From: Microdochium bolleyi
Lineage: Eukaryota > Ascomycota > Sordariomycetes > Xylariales > Microdochiaceae
Direction of reading: 5' to 3'
NCBI GenBank assembly: GCA_001566295.1
Contig: KQ964263.1
Coordinates: 310,001 to 374,000 of the forward strand
Length of the DNA: 64,000 bases
Made by a program: the position numbers and the translations under genes. Of the stretch, positions 33,481 through 45,755 are shown piece after piece (position 1 is the stretch's first letter; the number at the start of each line of letters is the position of its first letter). The notes below the pieces were generated by a model that saw only the letters and a program-made list of their open reading frames with translations, had not been told where the DNA came from and ran no database searches.

Positions 33481-35611
33481 TTTTCCACGTTACTGATCTG
33501 TTTTGCCTGGCGCACTTGCGGCCGCGCTCGTCGACAGCATTCGTCAGGCTGTGCCCGGATAGTGGCGAGAAGTACAGGAAGGTGCAGAAGTGTCTCTCCT
33601 GCATCTGTACACGTTGTTGTTGAAGCGTGGACAGCTACTCATCTGAGCGCAGCAAGACGCTCTCTTCGAGATGAAGAAATCATTGAGATGAAGAATTTGA
33701 GAGGTGTTCACAGGCAGTGAGGTCAGAGGAGAGGCACGCACTCATAGTGACATTGTGCTGTATCCACATGGGCCAGTCTAGGCACGTGGATGGCTAGGGA
33801 CCAAGTCTCGCGAGCCGCCATCTGTGCTGGAGAGCTCTCAGTGTCCACCAAGCAACCTAACGGAAGGCGCGGCGTGTGTCGGGAAGAGCTCTGAACGCGA
33901 CTCTGCCTAGAATAGCGTCAAAGCTAACAATGACCTTGTAACCATCGTATGATGGGAGTGGCGGTGCATAGTGTGCTTACTAGGCTGGAGGTGTGCTGCC
34001 TCCCCTATCGAGGGAGGCAGCACTGCCTCGAGCCGGAGAAGGGAATCAGCTTGCTGAGAAGTACCCTTGCTGACGCCTCATCTCCTCAATTGTCTGACGA
34101 CGTGTTTGTGGGGGCGGCTGATGGCATCATCTGAGCGCCTTGTGTGCAGCTTATCAGTCATTGCTCGCGAGACCTTCACTTCGACTCGGGCGCGGCGCAG
34201 TTCAGTGCATGAAAAACACGGTCTGCGAACAAAAGGTCGAGTTGGGCACGGCTGTTATAAGGGAGACGCTGCCCCTGGAGCAAAAGTCCCGTGCGGACGC
34301 ACAATGTCTTGGTCGCATCTGGAGCCTGTGGACGATGCTGAGCGGGTTGTCGCATCGGAGAGATTAGCATGAAGAATGTACTTGTTTCTGTCCCATTTCT
34401 TAAGGCCATTTAAGCTCAGCCGGGCTACTGCGGCCTGGCCTATAGCTCGGAGACCTCGGATGGCATGATGCATCGATGGACATGCGGGAAATTGCCCTGA
34501 TCGCGTCACGCGCGCAGGGCTGAGACACACGGCGAGGGACAGATTGGCACAGATCAGCCAAGCTTGGCCACCTAGAGCTAGCAACGGACACCTTATTCAA
34601 CGGCAGAGTCCGTGGGAATGAGACCGCTGTGCACTTCACGGCATCCCTTCCCATTCCTGATCTCCGCCCTCTGACTAATTTCGGTGCGTCGAATGAGCAT
34701 GGCATGGCTAGGGCTTTGGGGGCAGAGCAACTAGTGTGAACTCTTCCGGGCTGGAAGTTCAACAGCCGGCTTGCAAAAGACCAGTACCTAGGCCAAGCCA
34801 CCCCGAGCTGGTGCAGAAGGTTTGTTGTGTTTTTGATGTGAACAATGTGTGCGGTGCGGCCGCACCCACCCACCTGTCGTCCGGGGATCAGTCGTCAATG
34901 ACAGCATGGACAGCCCAGCCTAGCCTCCTCTGATTTGCCGGACGCGCTGCATCATGACGATGCGATAAACAAGTCCCCCACAGCGGCTCTTTCGTGCAGT
35001 CACTGCCCAGGGCCCGTGGCCGAAGCGGTCCCCGATCTGCGGGACAGCCCCCGCGACGCACCACAAGAGGACAATGAGCCCTAGGCTAGCGTACACGCCG
35101 TTTTGACTTCTCCGGGGACTCGGTAGCCCGCCTGTGCTGCAGCGGATGACCTCTGCTCCGCGCCGTAGCGGCTGCGTGCCATTGGCTGCCCGCGATCGGG
35201 GTCTTGGTCCGCAGCAATATTGATTCACTATTCGGGAAGAATGCGCTCTAGCGCCACAAGTCACCTGCATTAGCTCCTCGGTTGGCCACAGCTCCGGGCA
35301 GCGATCGAAATTCCACACACGACTGGCAGCCGCAGCGGTCGAAGGCGTGATGCTTACACTCCAACGACGAGTGTGCGGTAGTGGCAAGTTCCGCGCGGGT
35401 GGGAGATTGCATTCCCGGAGTTGGTGTCCATGGCAATGTTGACGAGCTTCACTGCGGCATGGCAGACTATACAAAAGGGCTGGGATCCCGCGCTCCAGAG
35501 GCGGTTAGTGGAAAGCAGAGTACGCATTCAGACAATAAGCTTCCAGCGTGAACCAGACCATCTGCATATCATCTCAAGATTTATCAACAGCAGTTAACAG
35601 ACCTCTTCACA
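33481..35611. other. Intergenic, about 2.1 kb, nothing recognised
   Basis: Contains only short frames. A TATA-like TATACAAA at 35468-35475 lies 144 bp before the Rds1-like gene. A short inverted repeat at about 33994-34023 (CTCCCTATCGAGGGAG arms) lies in its middle; no mobile element is evident. Confidence 0.45.
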
Positions 35612-36883
35612 ATGCGCTCCTGCCAGTCTATCCTCGGCCTTGCCGTCGCAGGCCTCGCCGCCGCTGCGCCGCTCACCTCCAAGCGGGCCACTGGTCCCAC
35701 AGATGGTATGCTCCCGCGCCCCTCGACACCAGCTATACTAGATCACCCTTATAGTGTTGCAGAATGTTTTACTGACTTCCACGTCCCGTATCGCAGCTGA
35801 GATCCTCAACTACGCCCTGACACTGGAGCACCTCGAGGACACCTTCTACCGCGATGGTCTCGCCACCTTCTCCGAGCAGGACTTCAAGAGCGCCGGATTC
35901 GACAGCGTCGTCTACAACAACATCAAGAAGGTCAGCGCCGACGAGGCCACACATGTGTCGTTCCTCACGACTGCCCTCAAAGGTATGCCCATGTTTGCTC
36001 TTCAACTCTCTGCAGACCCTTGAATCCCAAACCCAACACGCCTTCTAACTCACACCCTCCTCTACTCCCAGCCGCCGGCGCCACCCCTGTTGCCGCCTGC
36101 AAGTACAACTTCCAGTACCCGGATGTCAAGACGTTCCTCGCCACCGCCTCGGTGCTCGAGGGCGTCGGTGTGTCCGCGTACCTCGGCGCCGCCGCCGACA
36201 TCATGAGCAAGGACTATCTGACGGCGGCCGGCTCCATCCTGACCGTCGAGGCGCGCCACAGCTCCTACATCCGCGCCAAGATTGACCAGGTCCCCTTCCC
36301 CCAGGCCTTCGACGCCCCCCTGGGCCTCAACGAGGTCTACTCGCTCGCCTCGCAGTTCATCGTGTCCTGCCCCCCCGAGAACCCGCCGTTGCCCGTCAAG
36401 GCGTTCCCCAAGCTCACCCTCGACCCCAAGACCGCCACCCCTATCAAGACGGGCTCCACGGTCACCGTCCTGACTCCTGTAAGTGACCAAAGTCCTTCCT
36501 GTCTCAATCCAGTTCACTTGACAGGGTTGCATCGTCGCCGCCGCATCGTACTCGCGAAGCTAACCACAACGGAAATCTCAGGACTACACCATCGTCACCG
36601 GTGGCAAGCAGGTCTACGCGGCCTTCATCGCCGTCACCGGCCCCACCTTCGTCAAGGCTACCGCCGTCGCCGGCGGCTACTCCTTCACCATCCCCGAGGG
36701 CTTTGCCGGTCAGACCTACGTTGTGCTCACCGGCTGCGCGTCCGAGGTCACTGACGACACCGTCGCCGCTGGCCCTGCCATCATCGAGGTATGTTGCCCC
36801 ATCCACAATGCTTAGAAGCATTCCCCTCTATTGCGGTAGATAGATGCTGACTGAATTTCTCCGTGCTCCAGATCTCTTCTTAA
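35612..36883 (+). CDS. Rds1-like secreted protein with ferritin-like domain
   Basis: Five exons (35612-35705, 35797-35982, 36072-36478, 36582-36788, 36872-36883) give 301 residues; the last exon codes only ISS before the stop. A signal peptide (MRSCQSILGLAVAGLAAA) is followed by a Lys-Arg processing site. Residues of about 32-170 form the ferritin-like (Ferritin_2) four-helix region: ILNYALTLEHLEDTFYRDGL, then DEATHVSFLTTALK, later VLEGVGVSAYLGAA and ILTVEARHSSYIRA. These match fungal Rds1 stress-response proteins and plant desiccation-related proteins. Glu and His residues spaced as in ferritin-like iron sites are present (EHLE, DEATH, EARH), but metal binding is not proven. The last 80 residues are beta-rich and look like an Ig-type domain. 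In fission yeast rds1 responds to nutrients and stress. A TATA-like box lies 144 bp upstream. Confidence 0.85.
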
Positions 36884-38028
36884 GCCATCTCGCCTCCACT
36901 TGGAGCCCATTCTCGGTTTATGGACAGGACTGCGGATGATTGTGGTCGAAAACATTCTAGTTGTAACCCAGCACATATTATTCTCTTCATAATTTTTAAT
37001 ACAACCTCTTTGACATTGCCACCACTGCTCCCTACTGCTATTATCACATGAGCGGACCGCAAGCAGAATAGTCACAGATCGAGACAAATGTTTGCAAGAT
37101 GCGATATGGCATTGATAATGAACAGAACTTGACGCATCGGCGTCAGCCTCTCACAGGCGGACCCATTGCTAAGTCTCGGTCGGAAGTCCTGGCCAATACC
37201 CTTGCGCCCAACAGCAGGTCTTTGGGTTTGTCACCACTCGAGACGGCTCGATGCGCCGCGATCCTCGAGCTCACGTGGTCTTACTGTCATCCTTCCGCAC
37301 CAGCAACATACATCTGCATCACTTGCGCAACCTGCGAACGGGATCACACACACCAATATCTCCTCCAATGCCTCGCCACACTCGTAGAACGAGAGCCAGC
37401 CAATCACGTCCGCTGCCCCGATGAAGTAGTCGTTACATCACGGATGGACACAGGTATTAATACCCTCGCAAGCAAGGCTCACCTGAAGGATGCCGCAGCA
37501 TGAGCAGGCACTTCAGCTGAGAATTGCTGACTTTTCTGGGGTTGGCACAGCTTAGCCGCCCGGATGCCGCCCCATGTCCGCGCGTGACGAACTGTTGGTC
37601 TGAACACGGACGGAATTCGTTGTTGCCTACGCGTAGGTTGCTTGGGTTAGGGTAAGCCCGCCGCGGCCCGCTGCCCACCACCCATGCAGGCCCGTTGTCG
37701 GTGGCTGGCTGAAGCAAACAAAAAGTCCTAGCATCTTCTGACTCGCACGATTTCAACACGATGCAAAGATCCGCCCCCCCCGGGGTCGTGTGCCTGTATC
37801 TTGTCTATCCGGGCGCTGTGCCGCTCAGCCACCTTTCGTTGGTCACCAGGGAACGAGAAGTCGGGCGTGCTCCTGTGATTGCTGTCAACCTCTAGCTATG
37901 GACACTTGACGTATATAAAGCTGACAGAGGACTCCGTAGAAAAGGAAGAGAACTGGCCAAGCACTCTCTACATAACCCAATATAGTCGATAGTTGCCAAG
38001 TCTCTGGCACGTGTCACCCACAACCACG
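36884..38028. other. Intergenic, nothing recognised apart from a promoter
   Basis: About 1.1 kb. A 134-aa frame at 37099-37503 has no family resemblance and was not accepted. A strong TATA box lies at 37912-37920 ahead of the SnoaL-like gene. Confidence 0.45.
37912..37920 (+). promoter_or_regulatory. TATA box of the SnoaL-like gene
   Basis: TATATAAAG lies 117 bases upstream of the ATG at 38029, a close consensus match at the expected distance. Confidence 0.55.
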
Positions 38029-38791
38029 ATGAAGTTCTCCGTGCTCTCCATCACAGCTGTCCTCGCGGTAACCGCAACAGCCGCTCCGGCCCCCTCCTCC
38101 TGCCCTCTGAATGGACAACTCCCCGCCCATCCTGCGCCCGCATACGCAGCCTCCCTCCCTCCCTGCCCCATCCTCCACAGCAACGGCGTGGCCCTCTCCC
38201 GCAGCGACATCGCGCAGGTCCTCGTCTCCTCCCCACATGTCGTCCCCGCCGACACCACGGCCCTCGCCGACATGGAGCTCATCCGCGGCACCATCTCGCG
38301 GTACGCCGTGGCGATTGACGGCCGCAACTTCCCTGTACTCGACGGTGTCTTCGCGGCCGGCGCCTTCGCCAACTACTCCGAGGTCGGGTCCATGGCCGGG
38401 GTCGCACAGATCAAGACGACCCTCGAGGCCGCGCTGGCGCCCTTTGCGCTGACACAGCACAACATGGGCACTTCGGTGATCCAGCTGTGCCGCCAGGTGG
38501 ATACTGCTGCTGCCCAGCCGCCCCCGGGGGGTTGGCTGCTCAGCGCCGTGTCGGTGACATACGTCCTCGCGACGCACTACCCGGCACCGTCGATGGGCTG
38601 GCCGGGGGTCATCTCGCCGAACGATATCGCGGTCGTGCCGGTCATGTATCAGGACTCGTGGGTGCGTGAGATTGGTTGCCAGGGGAGGGTCGCGTGGAAG
38701 ATCAAGGAGAGGTACTTGCTGTACCAGGTGAGTCTTTGTCCCTCGGTGTCCCAGATTCTGCCGGTACCGTGAAAAACACCCGCAGGCATGA
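38029..38791 (+). CDS. Secreted SnoaL-like (NTF2-fold) protein
   Basis: The main exon 38029-38727 codes 233 residues. A signal peptide (MKFSVLSITAVLAVTATAAPAP) and a Pro/Ala spacer are followed from about residue 80 by a SnoaL_4-like domain: ADMELIRGTISRYAVAIDGR, FPVLDGVFAAGAFANYSEVG, TQHNMGTSVIQL, WLLSAVSVTYVLATHY, GRVAWKIKERYLLY. This fold occurs in ring-reshaping cyclases, dehydratases and many uncharacterised small-molecule-binding proteins. The conserved Asp in AIDGR and His in QHNMG are where such enzymes often place acid/base residues, but activity is not shown. The 3' end is uncertain: splicing out 38728-38785 (GTGAGT..CGCAG, 58 bp) adds one Ala and stops at 38791, while reading through ends at 38772 with 14 extra residues. 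I prefer the spliced form. Confidence 0.75.
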
Positions 38792-39530
38792 GTTTCGGAG
38801 ACGATATCATACTTGGTTGCCATTGGAGGGTATCAAGCTAACCTTCGTTAGGGACTTCTGATCGGATCGGTACCATCCCAGAAGCTGTGAAGCGACCCAG
38901 AGGCGATACCCTGGGCAACGAGGTAGATAAGCGAGCGGTTGAGAGTCTTGGTTTTGACGACCCGTCCACAGACTGAATTGGAGGTTGGCATCGTGGCGTG
39001 CAATAGGACACTGTCAACCTGTGTTGAGGTACGATAGACAGGCGAGTAGTACACACATTGAACCAGACACAAAGCTTTGACGCCATCCAACAACTGTGGG
39101 GGTCATCCATAAAGCTTTCCTAAGAAAAAACGTGAATCTCGGGGGTGACATCGTCTCTCACTCTTTGCGACCAGCGTTAATGGGGTTGCCAAACATCATG
39201 TGACTGGTGGTGGCCTTGACGCCTATACTTTGTCTAGCCCCGTACCAATTATATAGAAGACTTTCAAACTTAATCCATGTCGGTAATCATATGTTTCCCA
39301 ACAGCTACGTTGGTCAGACCTGTTCTCTGACGGACAAGGTGTGACACAGTGCCTGATGTACGGTGCTGTCTGCCTTGGGCGAGGTTTGTTTTGAGTCACC
39401 ACCAGAGACTTGCGGTCTGCAGCCAACATCTGACAACCAACAGGAATACCCTGTACCCTTCAATCAGGATACAACCTCCAGCTTCTTTGCCGCCCGATGA
39501 GCTTCTCTCTCCACAATCTCGTCTGCCACC
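38792..39530. other. Intergenic, nothing recognised
   Basis: About 740 bp between the SnoaL-like gene and the thioesterase-like gene. No motif beyond generic AT-rich patches. Confidence 0.45.
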
Positions 39531-40466
39531 ATGGAACCAAAAACCGAGTCCACGATGCCGGCCAGCTCCTCCACGGGTGAGTCAGCAGCATACCTGCACA
39601 TTGTCGAGCCCACATCCCACCACACGCACTCCATCATGCTCCTGCACGGCCTCGGCGACAACGGGCCCAAGTTTGGCGCCGAGCTTCTTCAGACCGGTTT
39701 CACCTCCACGGGCCACACGCTGCCACAGCTCCTCCCCGGCGCGCGCTTCATCTTCCCCTCCGCCAAGCGCCGGCGGTCGAGTGCCATCAATCGCGCGCTG
39801 CTCCGGCAGTGGTTCGACATCGCCCGCCTGCCGGACCCGGAGTACCGCCGCGAGACGCAGCTGCAGGGGCTTGCCGAGTCGGCCGCGCAGCTGGAACCCC
39901 TCGTCCGCGCCGAGGTCGACGAAGTCGGCGCAGGAAATGTGATCCTGGGCGGCATCAGCAACGGCAGCGCGATGAGCATGGCCCTGCTGATGGCCCTGGG
40001 TCTTCCGCTGGGCGGGTACATCGGGCTGTGCTCGTACATGCCTTGGCAGAGGGACCTTCTGGAGGCTGTGTCCGACACGTCGAATGAGGGTGGCCTGGAC
40101 GATGAGGACAACCCTTTTGCAAACGACGATGACGCAACGGCAGAGGAGAAAACACCCGCAGTCAGGATGATCGAGTTCGAGAGAGACTTGCTTGGCATGG
40201 ACCCGGGCCCCGAGCTGTCAGACGACAAGATGTTGGTCAAGACGCCGGTTTTTCTCGGCCACGGCGAGCTTGACGAGAAGAAGCCCCCGGCGATCGGCAA
40301 GGCTGCGGCCGAAACACTGCGGGCTTGCGGGTACGATGTTACGTGGAGGTTGTATCCGGAGCTCGGCCACTGGTACCAGGTGCCCGATGAGATCGATGAT
40401 ATTGTCGACTTCATCGAGGGCAAGGTCGGATGGGAGTTGAGCAGGACACAGGCTGGTATGCCGTGA
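39531..40466 (+). CDS. Acyl-protein thioesterase / phospholipase-carboxylesterase-like hydrolase
   Basis: One exon of 311 residues; the ATG lies in a good context (GCCACCATGG). The pattern of the Apt1/LYPLA carboxylesterase family is clear: MLLHGLGDNG (residues 36-45, oxyanion loop), FIFPSAKRRR (residues 73-82), WFDI, the nucleophile elbow GGISNGSAM with Ser143, Asp248 in LGHGELDEKK and His280 in ELGHWYQ. Classical Apt1 proteins have GFSQGG at the elbow; here it is GISNGS. An acidic insert of about 45 residues (about 182-227) separates the core strands. These differences place it in a divergent fungal subgroup, so depalmitoylation of proteins is less certain than ester or thioester hydrolysis in general. 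No signal peptide; probably cytosolic. Confidence 0.85.
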   Translation: MEPKTESTMPASSSTGESAAYLHIVEPTSHHTHSIMLLHGLGDNGPKFGAELLQTGFTSTGHTLPQLLPGARFIFPSAKRRRSSAINRALLRQWFDIARLPDPEYRRETQLQGLAESAAQLEPLVRAEVDEVGAGNVILGGISNGSAMSMALLMALGLPLGGYIGLCSYMPWQRDLLEAVSDTSNEGGLDDEDNPFANDDDATAEEKTPAVRMIEFERDLLGMDPGPELSDDKMLVKTPVFLGHGELDEKKPPAIGKAAAETLRACGYDVTWRLYPELGHWYQVPDEIDDIVDFIEGKVGWELSRTQAGMP

Positions 40467-42694
40467 ACTTAACGATAGCCGGCTGAGCGACACAATCGTA
40501 GAAGGATCTTTGCAGCTTGCCGACCAAGAGAACATACACCGGTCCCTGCCCGGAGACTTGCCTACCCTCAAACCTCCCCTGGGTGAACCACCATTACCCC
40601 GGTCGTATTGCCGTGTTATGTCAGAGTTTCACCTCATCCGATGTTACCTCATGGTAAGCATCTCCCGGGAGTCTAGGGCATATACATTTGCAGGGGTCTA
40701 CGACCACTACACCACCAACACCATCGCGGGCGCGGGCGCCGGCTCCTAGTCGCTGCTTGTTAGCGCAGTCTCTCGTTTGAATATCCGTCAGATTTGGTCG
40801 CGGGCGCCCCTGGCCGCTTCGCACCACTTCCAGTCAATCGCAGATTGGGCAATGTTTGAGGCACGCCCTGATTGAGCAATAGTGTGATACAGAGTAGAGT
40901 TGGGTTGGGCTGGTCGCAGTGCTTACTTCCTCCATTGGCGAATGGGAATTCGATTCGGGTGGAGGTGATGTGTCTCGCGGACTGTCCGGGTCGTTGAGGT
41001 GTGTGTTGTGTCGTTGATAAGATGTGGTGACGACCAGCAGGTTCAGGATTCGCAAGAGATGGACCGGCACGAGCGGCACGAACGGCACGAGACGACTTGC
41101 AATACCCCGCAACAACCCCGACTCAGTCGACCCTCCGTCTTTTCAGGCGCAGATAAAGTGGTTGTATGCAAGAGGGAAGGTTACTGGAAGCGGGCCGAGG
41201 CACACAGGGCAGCTAAGCGTGCGCGTTGTTCCACAACAAAGGGTCTCGGACACGATGCTGCCGCGCGTCCGCATCGAGTCACTAATGGGCAATAGGGCTA
41301 GCAGATAAGAGCATGGAGAGTTCCTTAATCTTCGATCTTGCTGTTGTCTCTGACCGTCCAAAGCAGGGGTGTAGTGGCCGACTAGGCCATTGGCGCACCA
41401 CCCTGGTGCTAAGAAGCACGCGGCCGCGCATTCACACGGGCCATGAGAAATTGTCGCATGTAATTGCCAGCGACACTGGTGTTGGTTGTGTTTTTTTTTA
41501 TAGCGCAGTATGCGTACAGTACGCACATTTCTGATAGTTCATTAGCGCCGGGAGAGGAAGCGGGCAACGCGGCCCCCGTCAAGTGCCGTCAAGTGGGCGC
41601 TTATTACTGCGTACGCGTGTACAGATAGCGCAAGGGGTTCCAGCAACCCGGCTTCTCCGGGGAGTTCCAGAAGGCCGGGAGGTGCTGCTCTAGACCCATC
41701 CGCAGCCTCGGAGATGACAAGATGTAGAGCACCATCGACACTGACATCTCGCAAGTCGCATGCTGGCGACCAGACATATATTCAGCACAGCCTTCGTCGA
41801 GCAGGTATTTCACAACTAGTAGGGACATCCTACACGCAAGACTGGCGAGTCCCCTCTGCACTAGACTATTCCTCACCACCTCGCCGGTGTCTCTCATGAC
41901 TGATGCAGAGGGCTCCGTCGCACCAACCATGACGCCTCTGCCCAGCATCGTAACATCCGTCCACTTCAAGAATCTGGAACGGGTCACCCACATGCTCCAT
42001 GACCCTGTCGAACAAGTACGCCACAGCTGCAACAGCTCTGTTTGAATTATTGCGCTGCGCGTGCACTGCGGACACTGGAGCCATCAGAAACCATCCCATG
42101 CGTCTCGTGACAATAGCGCTTGTCGTTTATCCCTCACTGACGCCATCGGCTCCGGTCGTCGCGTGACAAGCTTCCCGGCTGTCCGGCAGAATAGATGGAG
42201 AAGACACCTTCCTCTTCGGGTATCCACCAGCTCCATGATATGCCCTTCTCGATTCAAGGGGTCCCCCAAAGCCCCAACGTTGATGGGGCTCCCAATCAGG
42301 GGCCCAAGACAAACAAGCAACATGCGCGAAGCTTATCTACTCGCTGCTAGCCAGGATGACCCCTGTAGCGCTTGGCACGGTATGTTTTTTGCTCGGTTCT
42401 TGCGTGCTTCGTATGGCCTGTCCGGGGAGCACACGGAAGCCCCTGCCATTGCACAATCACTAGGTTGTCCCACATATTGGCGGTGGAACGTCGTACTGAG
42501 CGTCCATGGTCACAGCGGTCCCGGACCAAGAGCCCGGGCGTACATAAGAGGAGGCTGAATCGCCGCCAAGTGTGCCAAGAGGCTAGACGATGAGCTTGTT
42601 ACCACCTCGCGAGCGACTTCCGAGACGTTGGCGTGTCAGCACTAGCGATCCGGAGTGAAGCCCACTGTAGGCGACTCAAAACAGACTTGCAGAC
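40467..42694. other. Intergenic with a possible ankyrin-repeat relic
   Basis: About 2.2 kb without an intact gene. Minus-strand fragments between about 41540 and 42100 recall ankyrin repeats (separate entry). The last 100 bp form the leader of the OPT gene. Confidence 0.4.
41540..42100 (-). pseudogene. Possible ankyrin-repeat gene remnant
   Basis: On the minus strand, adjoining frames contain pieces that look like ankyrin helices: DTGEVVRNSLVQRG, LACRMSLLVVKYLLDEGC and, in another frame, DGALHLVISEAADG followed by LLELPGEAGLLEPLAL. The pieces change frame and there is no intact start or full repeat, so if real this is a decayed fragment of a longer gene. The resemblance is short and could be chance. 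No flanking transposon or duplicated parent gene is seen here. Confidence 0.25.
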
Positions 42695-45600
42695 ATGGCA
42701 GCAGGCGACAGCATCATCATCGGTGCACCCAACCCCGTCGAGGGGAAGGCCATACCCGTTCCCGACACGGCAGATCTCAGCGAGAAGATCCAGCAGACCC
42801 CAGAGGGCCCCGAGATAGACAAGAAGGGCGCGCTCGACCCAGACAATGGCATCACGGCCGTGCCACTGACCACCGTTGACAGCGACGGCGAAAAGGACCG
42901 CGCCAGCGAGGATGTCATCATCGTAACGGGTGCTGATGCCGCCGCGCACCTGCTGCCCATGCGGGACGACGGCGAGCCCGCCTTAAGCTTCCGCAGCATC
43001 TTCCTGGCCACTATCCTGTCATGCTTCCAGGCCGTCATGTACCAAATCTACCAGGTCCGTCGCACCAGTGTGTTGTTAAGTTTTCGTATTGTGGCTAACA
43101 CATGTGCGATACCGTTAGTTCAAGCCAACGGCCATCACGATCCAAGGAACATTCATTGTCCTCATTGCCTACTTTCTCGGCAAGGCGTGGACCCTCGTCC
43201 TGCCCCGTGGCGATCTCCATGAGGCCCGCTGGCGCGAGCGTGGCGGCGGCCAGGGCAAGCTGCCGCTATACATCACGGTGCTCAAGTTCATCAACAACGG
43301 GCCCTGGAACATCAAGGAGCACGCCATCTGCGCCATCACCGCGACCTCGGCGTCTAACTCGGCCGTCACCATCACCGTCTTCACGGCCCAGACACTCTTC
43401 TACGACCTGCCCTTGTCCCCTGCCACCGTCATCTGCAGCATCATCTCTATCGGCCTCTTCGGCTACGGCCTCTGCGGCCTCCTCCGGCCCATCACCGTCT
43501 GGCACGTCGAGGCCGTGTACTGGGGCAACCTGCCCACTGTCAAGACCCTGCAGGGCCTACACTGGCAGGACCTCTCGGACTCGAGGCCCCTGCGCTGGTT
43601 CTGGATCGCGTTTGGGGGCATGGCCGTGTACGAGGTCTTCCCGGCGTATATCTGGCCGTGGCTGAACTCTGTGTCGATCCCGTGCCTGGCTTCGATGAAA
43701 GCGACGGGCGACACCGCAGCGACACTGACACAGCTGTTTGGCGGTGCGACTAACAACGAGGGCCTTGGGCTGTTCTCACTGTCATTTGACTGGCAATACG
43801 TAGGTTTCCTCCCTTTCCAGCATTTGTCTCTGCTTTTCTCGTATCTGGGCACTTTCGCAACCAGTGGGTCTTCAACTGCTGACAGCACGCTTGCTTGGCG
43901 ACTATAGATCACGTCCTTTCAGACAGCCCTCCCGCTGAAGCTACAGATACACCAGGCCATCGGCTTTCTCATCTGCTTCATCGTCATGCTCGCCGTCTAC
44001 TACGGAAACGCGTGGGAGGCCAAGTCGCAGCCGTTCATGTCAACGCGCCTGCGGAGCGCAGAGGGCGGGGCCTACCCGATCGCAAAGGTCTTCACCAAGG
44101 GCGTCTTGAACCAGGAGGCCCTCGCGAAGTACGGCCTGCCCCGGCTCACCGGCACCTTCGCATACGCCCTATTCATGGCCAACGCTGCTGTACGTGACCA
44201 CCACGTCCCTCACCCCTCCATTAAACCCCGATGCTTGGTCCGTTTCCATGCTGAACAGTCTCCTTTGTGACAGATTGGCGCCCTGGCCGCGCACTGCCTC
44301 CTCTTCTGGGGCGGCGACGTCGTCAAGTCGTTCAAGAGCGCGCGCGAGGGCCGCTACGACGACCGCCACCACGACTACATGAGCAAGCACTACAAGGAGG
44401 CGCCCTGGTGGTGGTACGTCGGCACCATGGTCCTCAGCTTCGTTCTCGGGCTCGTCATTGTCATCAAGGAGGAGCTCACACTGCCCGTGTGGGCGTACAT
44501 TGTCGCGCTGCTGCTGGGCATCTTTATCGCGCCGCTGGTGAGTTTATTTCGACGACCTTTGCTCCCCGCCCTTCGGGTCATCTATATCCATTCTACGTAT
44601 ATGTGCTCTGAAACGACGAGATGACTAATTCACCTGGGCAGAGCACACTTCTCTACTCGCGCTTCGGCAACGGCATCGCTACCAACAACCTGTCCAAGAT
44701 GCTGGCGGGCCTGCTCGTCCCCGAGAGGCCCGTGGGCAACATGTACTTTGCCGCATGGTCGCACAACGTCATCCTGTGCACAGTGAACCTCTCGTCCGAT
44801 CTGAAGATGGGCGAGTACCGTAAGTCTATTCCGACCAGGCTTTCCCCTCCACCCCGTCAAAACCTCTCTCTGGCGGCCCGAGATAATTCTTCATGCGCCC
44901 CAGCAACTCCTCGCGGCTTTTCACTAACGCTCTCCTTTTCCCCGACACTCAGTCAAGATCGCCCCGCGCGTCATGTTCCTGACGCAGGTCTACGGCACCA
45001 TCCTGGGCGGCTTCATCAACTACGTCGTCATGACGTCCATTGTGGCCAGTAACCGCGCCCTGCTGACCGACGGCAACGGCAACTCGTCGTGGAGCGGCGC
45101 CACCATCCAGTCGTACAACACCAGCGCCACGTCCTGGGCCCTTGCGCGCTACCTGTACTCAACCGGCGGCCTTTACGAGCTCGTGCCCGTCGGCCTCGCC
45201 GTCGGCGCGGGAATCGTGGCGGTGCATCGGATCGTGGCATACGTGAGTTCTTTTTTGTCGTTTCTCATTGTTCACCGTTTTCGCAATAATCGATTTCCCT
45301 CCTGGGTGGCGACAAAGAAACACCCCTTCTTCGGCCATGCCAAACACCACGCGCTCTCATCTCCTGTGTCCATCATCACCCAAAATCTCCAACACTAACG
45401 CGGTCCCATCGTCCAGTTCGTCCCCAAGGTCCGCGGCTTCCACCTCGACGAGATCAACATGCCCCAGCTGATCCAGTACGCCGGCTTCATCCCCTACAAC
45501 CAGTCCCAGACGTGCGTCATCTTCAGCTGGATCCTCGCCGGCTTCTTCACCCAGTTCTACCTGCGCAACTACAAGCCCCGCATATTCAGGGACTACTCGT

Positions 45601-45755
45601 ACCTCGTCACGGGTGCGTTCGACGGCGCCAGCCTCACGGTGCTGTTCATCCTGTCGTTTGCCGTGTTCGGTGCCGGCGGGCCCGCCGTGCCATTCCCCCA
45701 GTGGTGGGGAAACAACGCTGCGGGGAACTTGGACCTGTGTCCCGTGCCGGAGTGA
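42695..45755 (+). CDS. OPT-family oligopeptide transporter
   Basis: Seven exons (42695-43054, 43119-43799, 43908-44189, 44274-44537, 44642-44819, 44953-45242, 45417-45755) give 797 residues, the usual length of fungal OPT proteins. A polar N-terminal tail of about 100 residues precedes many hydrophobic segments (about 12-16 helices). OPT signatures are visible: FINNGPWNIKEHA (family NPGPFN(I/V)KEH with NN instead of NP), GLGLFSLSFDWQYI, YSRFGNGIATN, NMYFAAW and KIAPRVMFLTQVYGT (family K(I/L)PPR). OPT carriers couple proton influx to uptake of tetra- and pentapeptides, glutathione or metal-chelate peptides at the plasma membrane. The exact substrate cannot be read off. Phases are consistent through all six introns (64-174 bp). 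The gene is convergent with the reverse-transcriptase gene. Confidence 0.92.

Noticed and set aside
37099..37503. 134-aa plus-strand frame after the Rds1-like gene
   Set aside because: No family resemblance, poor coding character and no convincing promoter; cannot be supported without transcripts.
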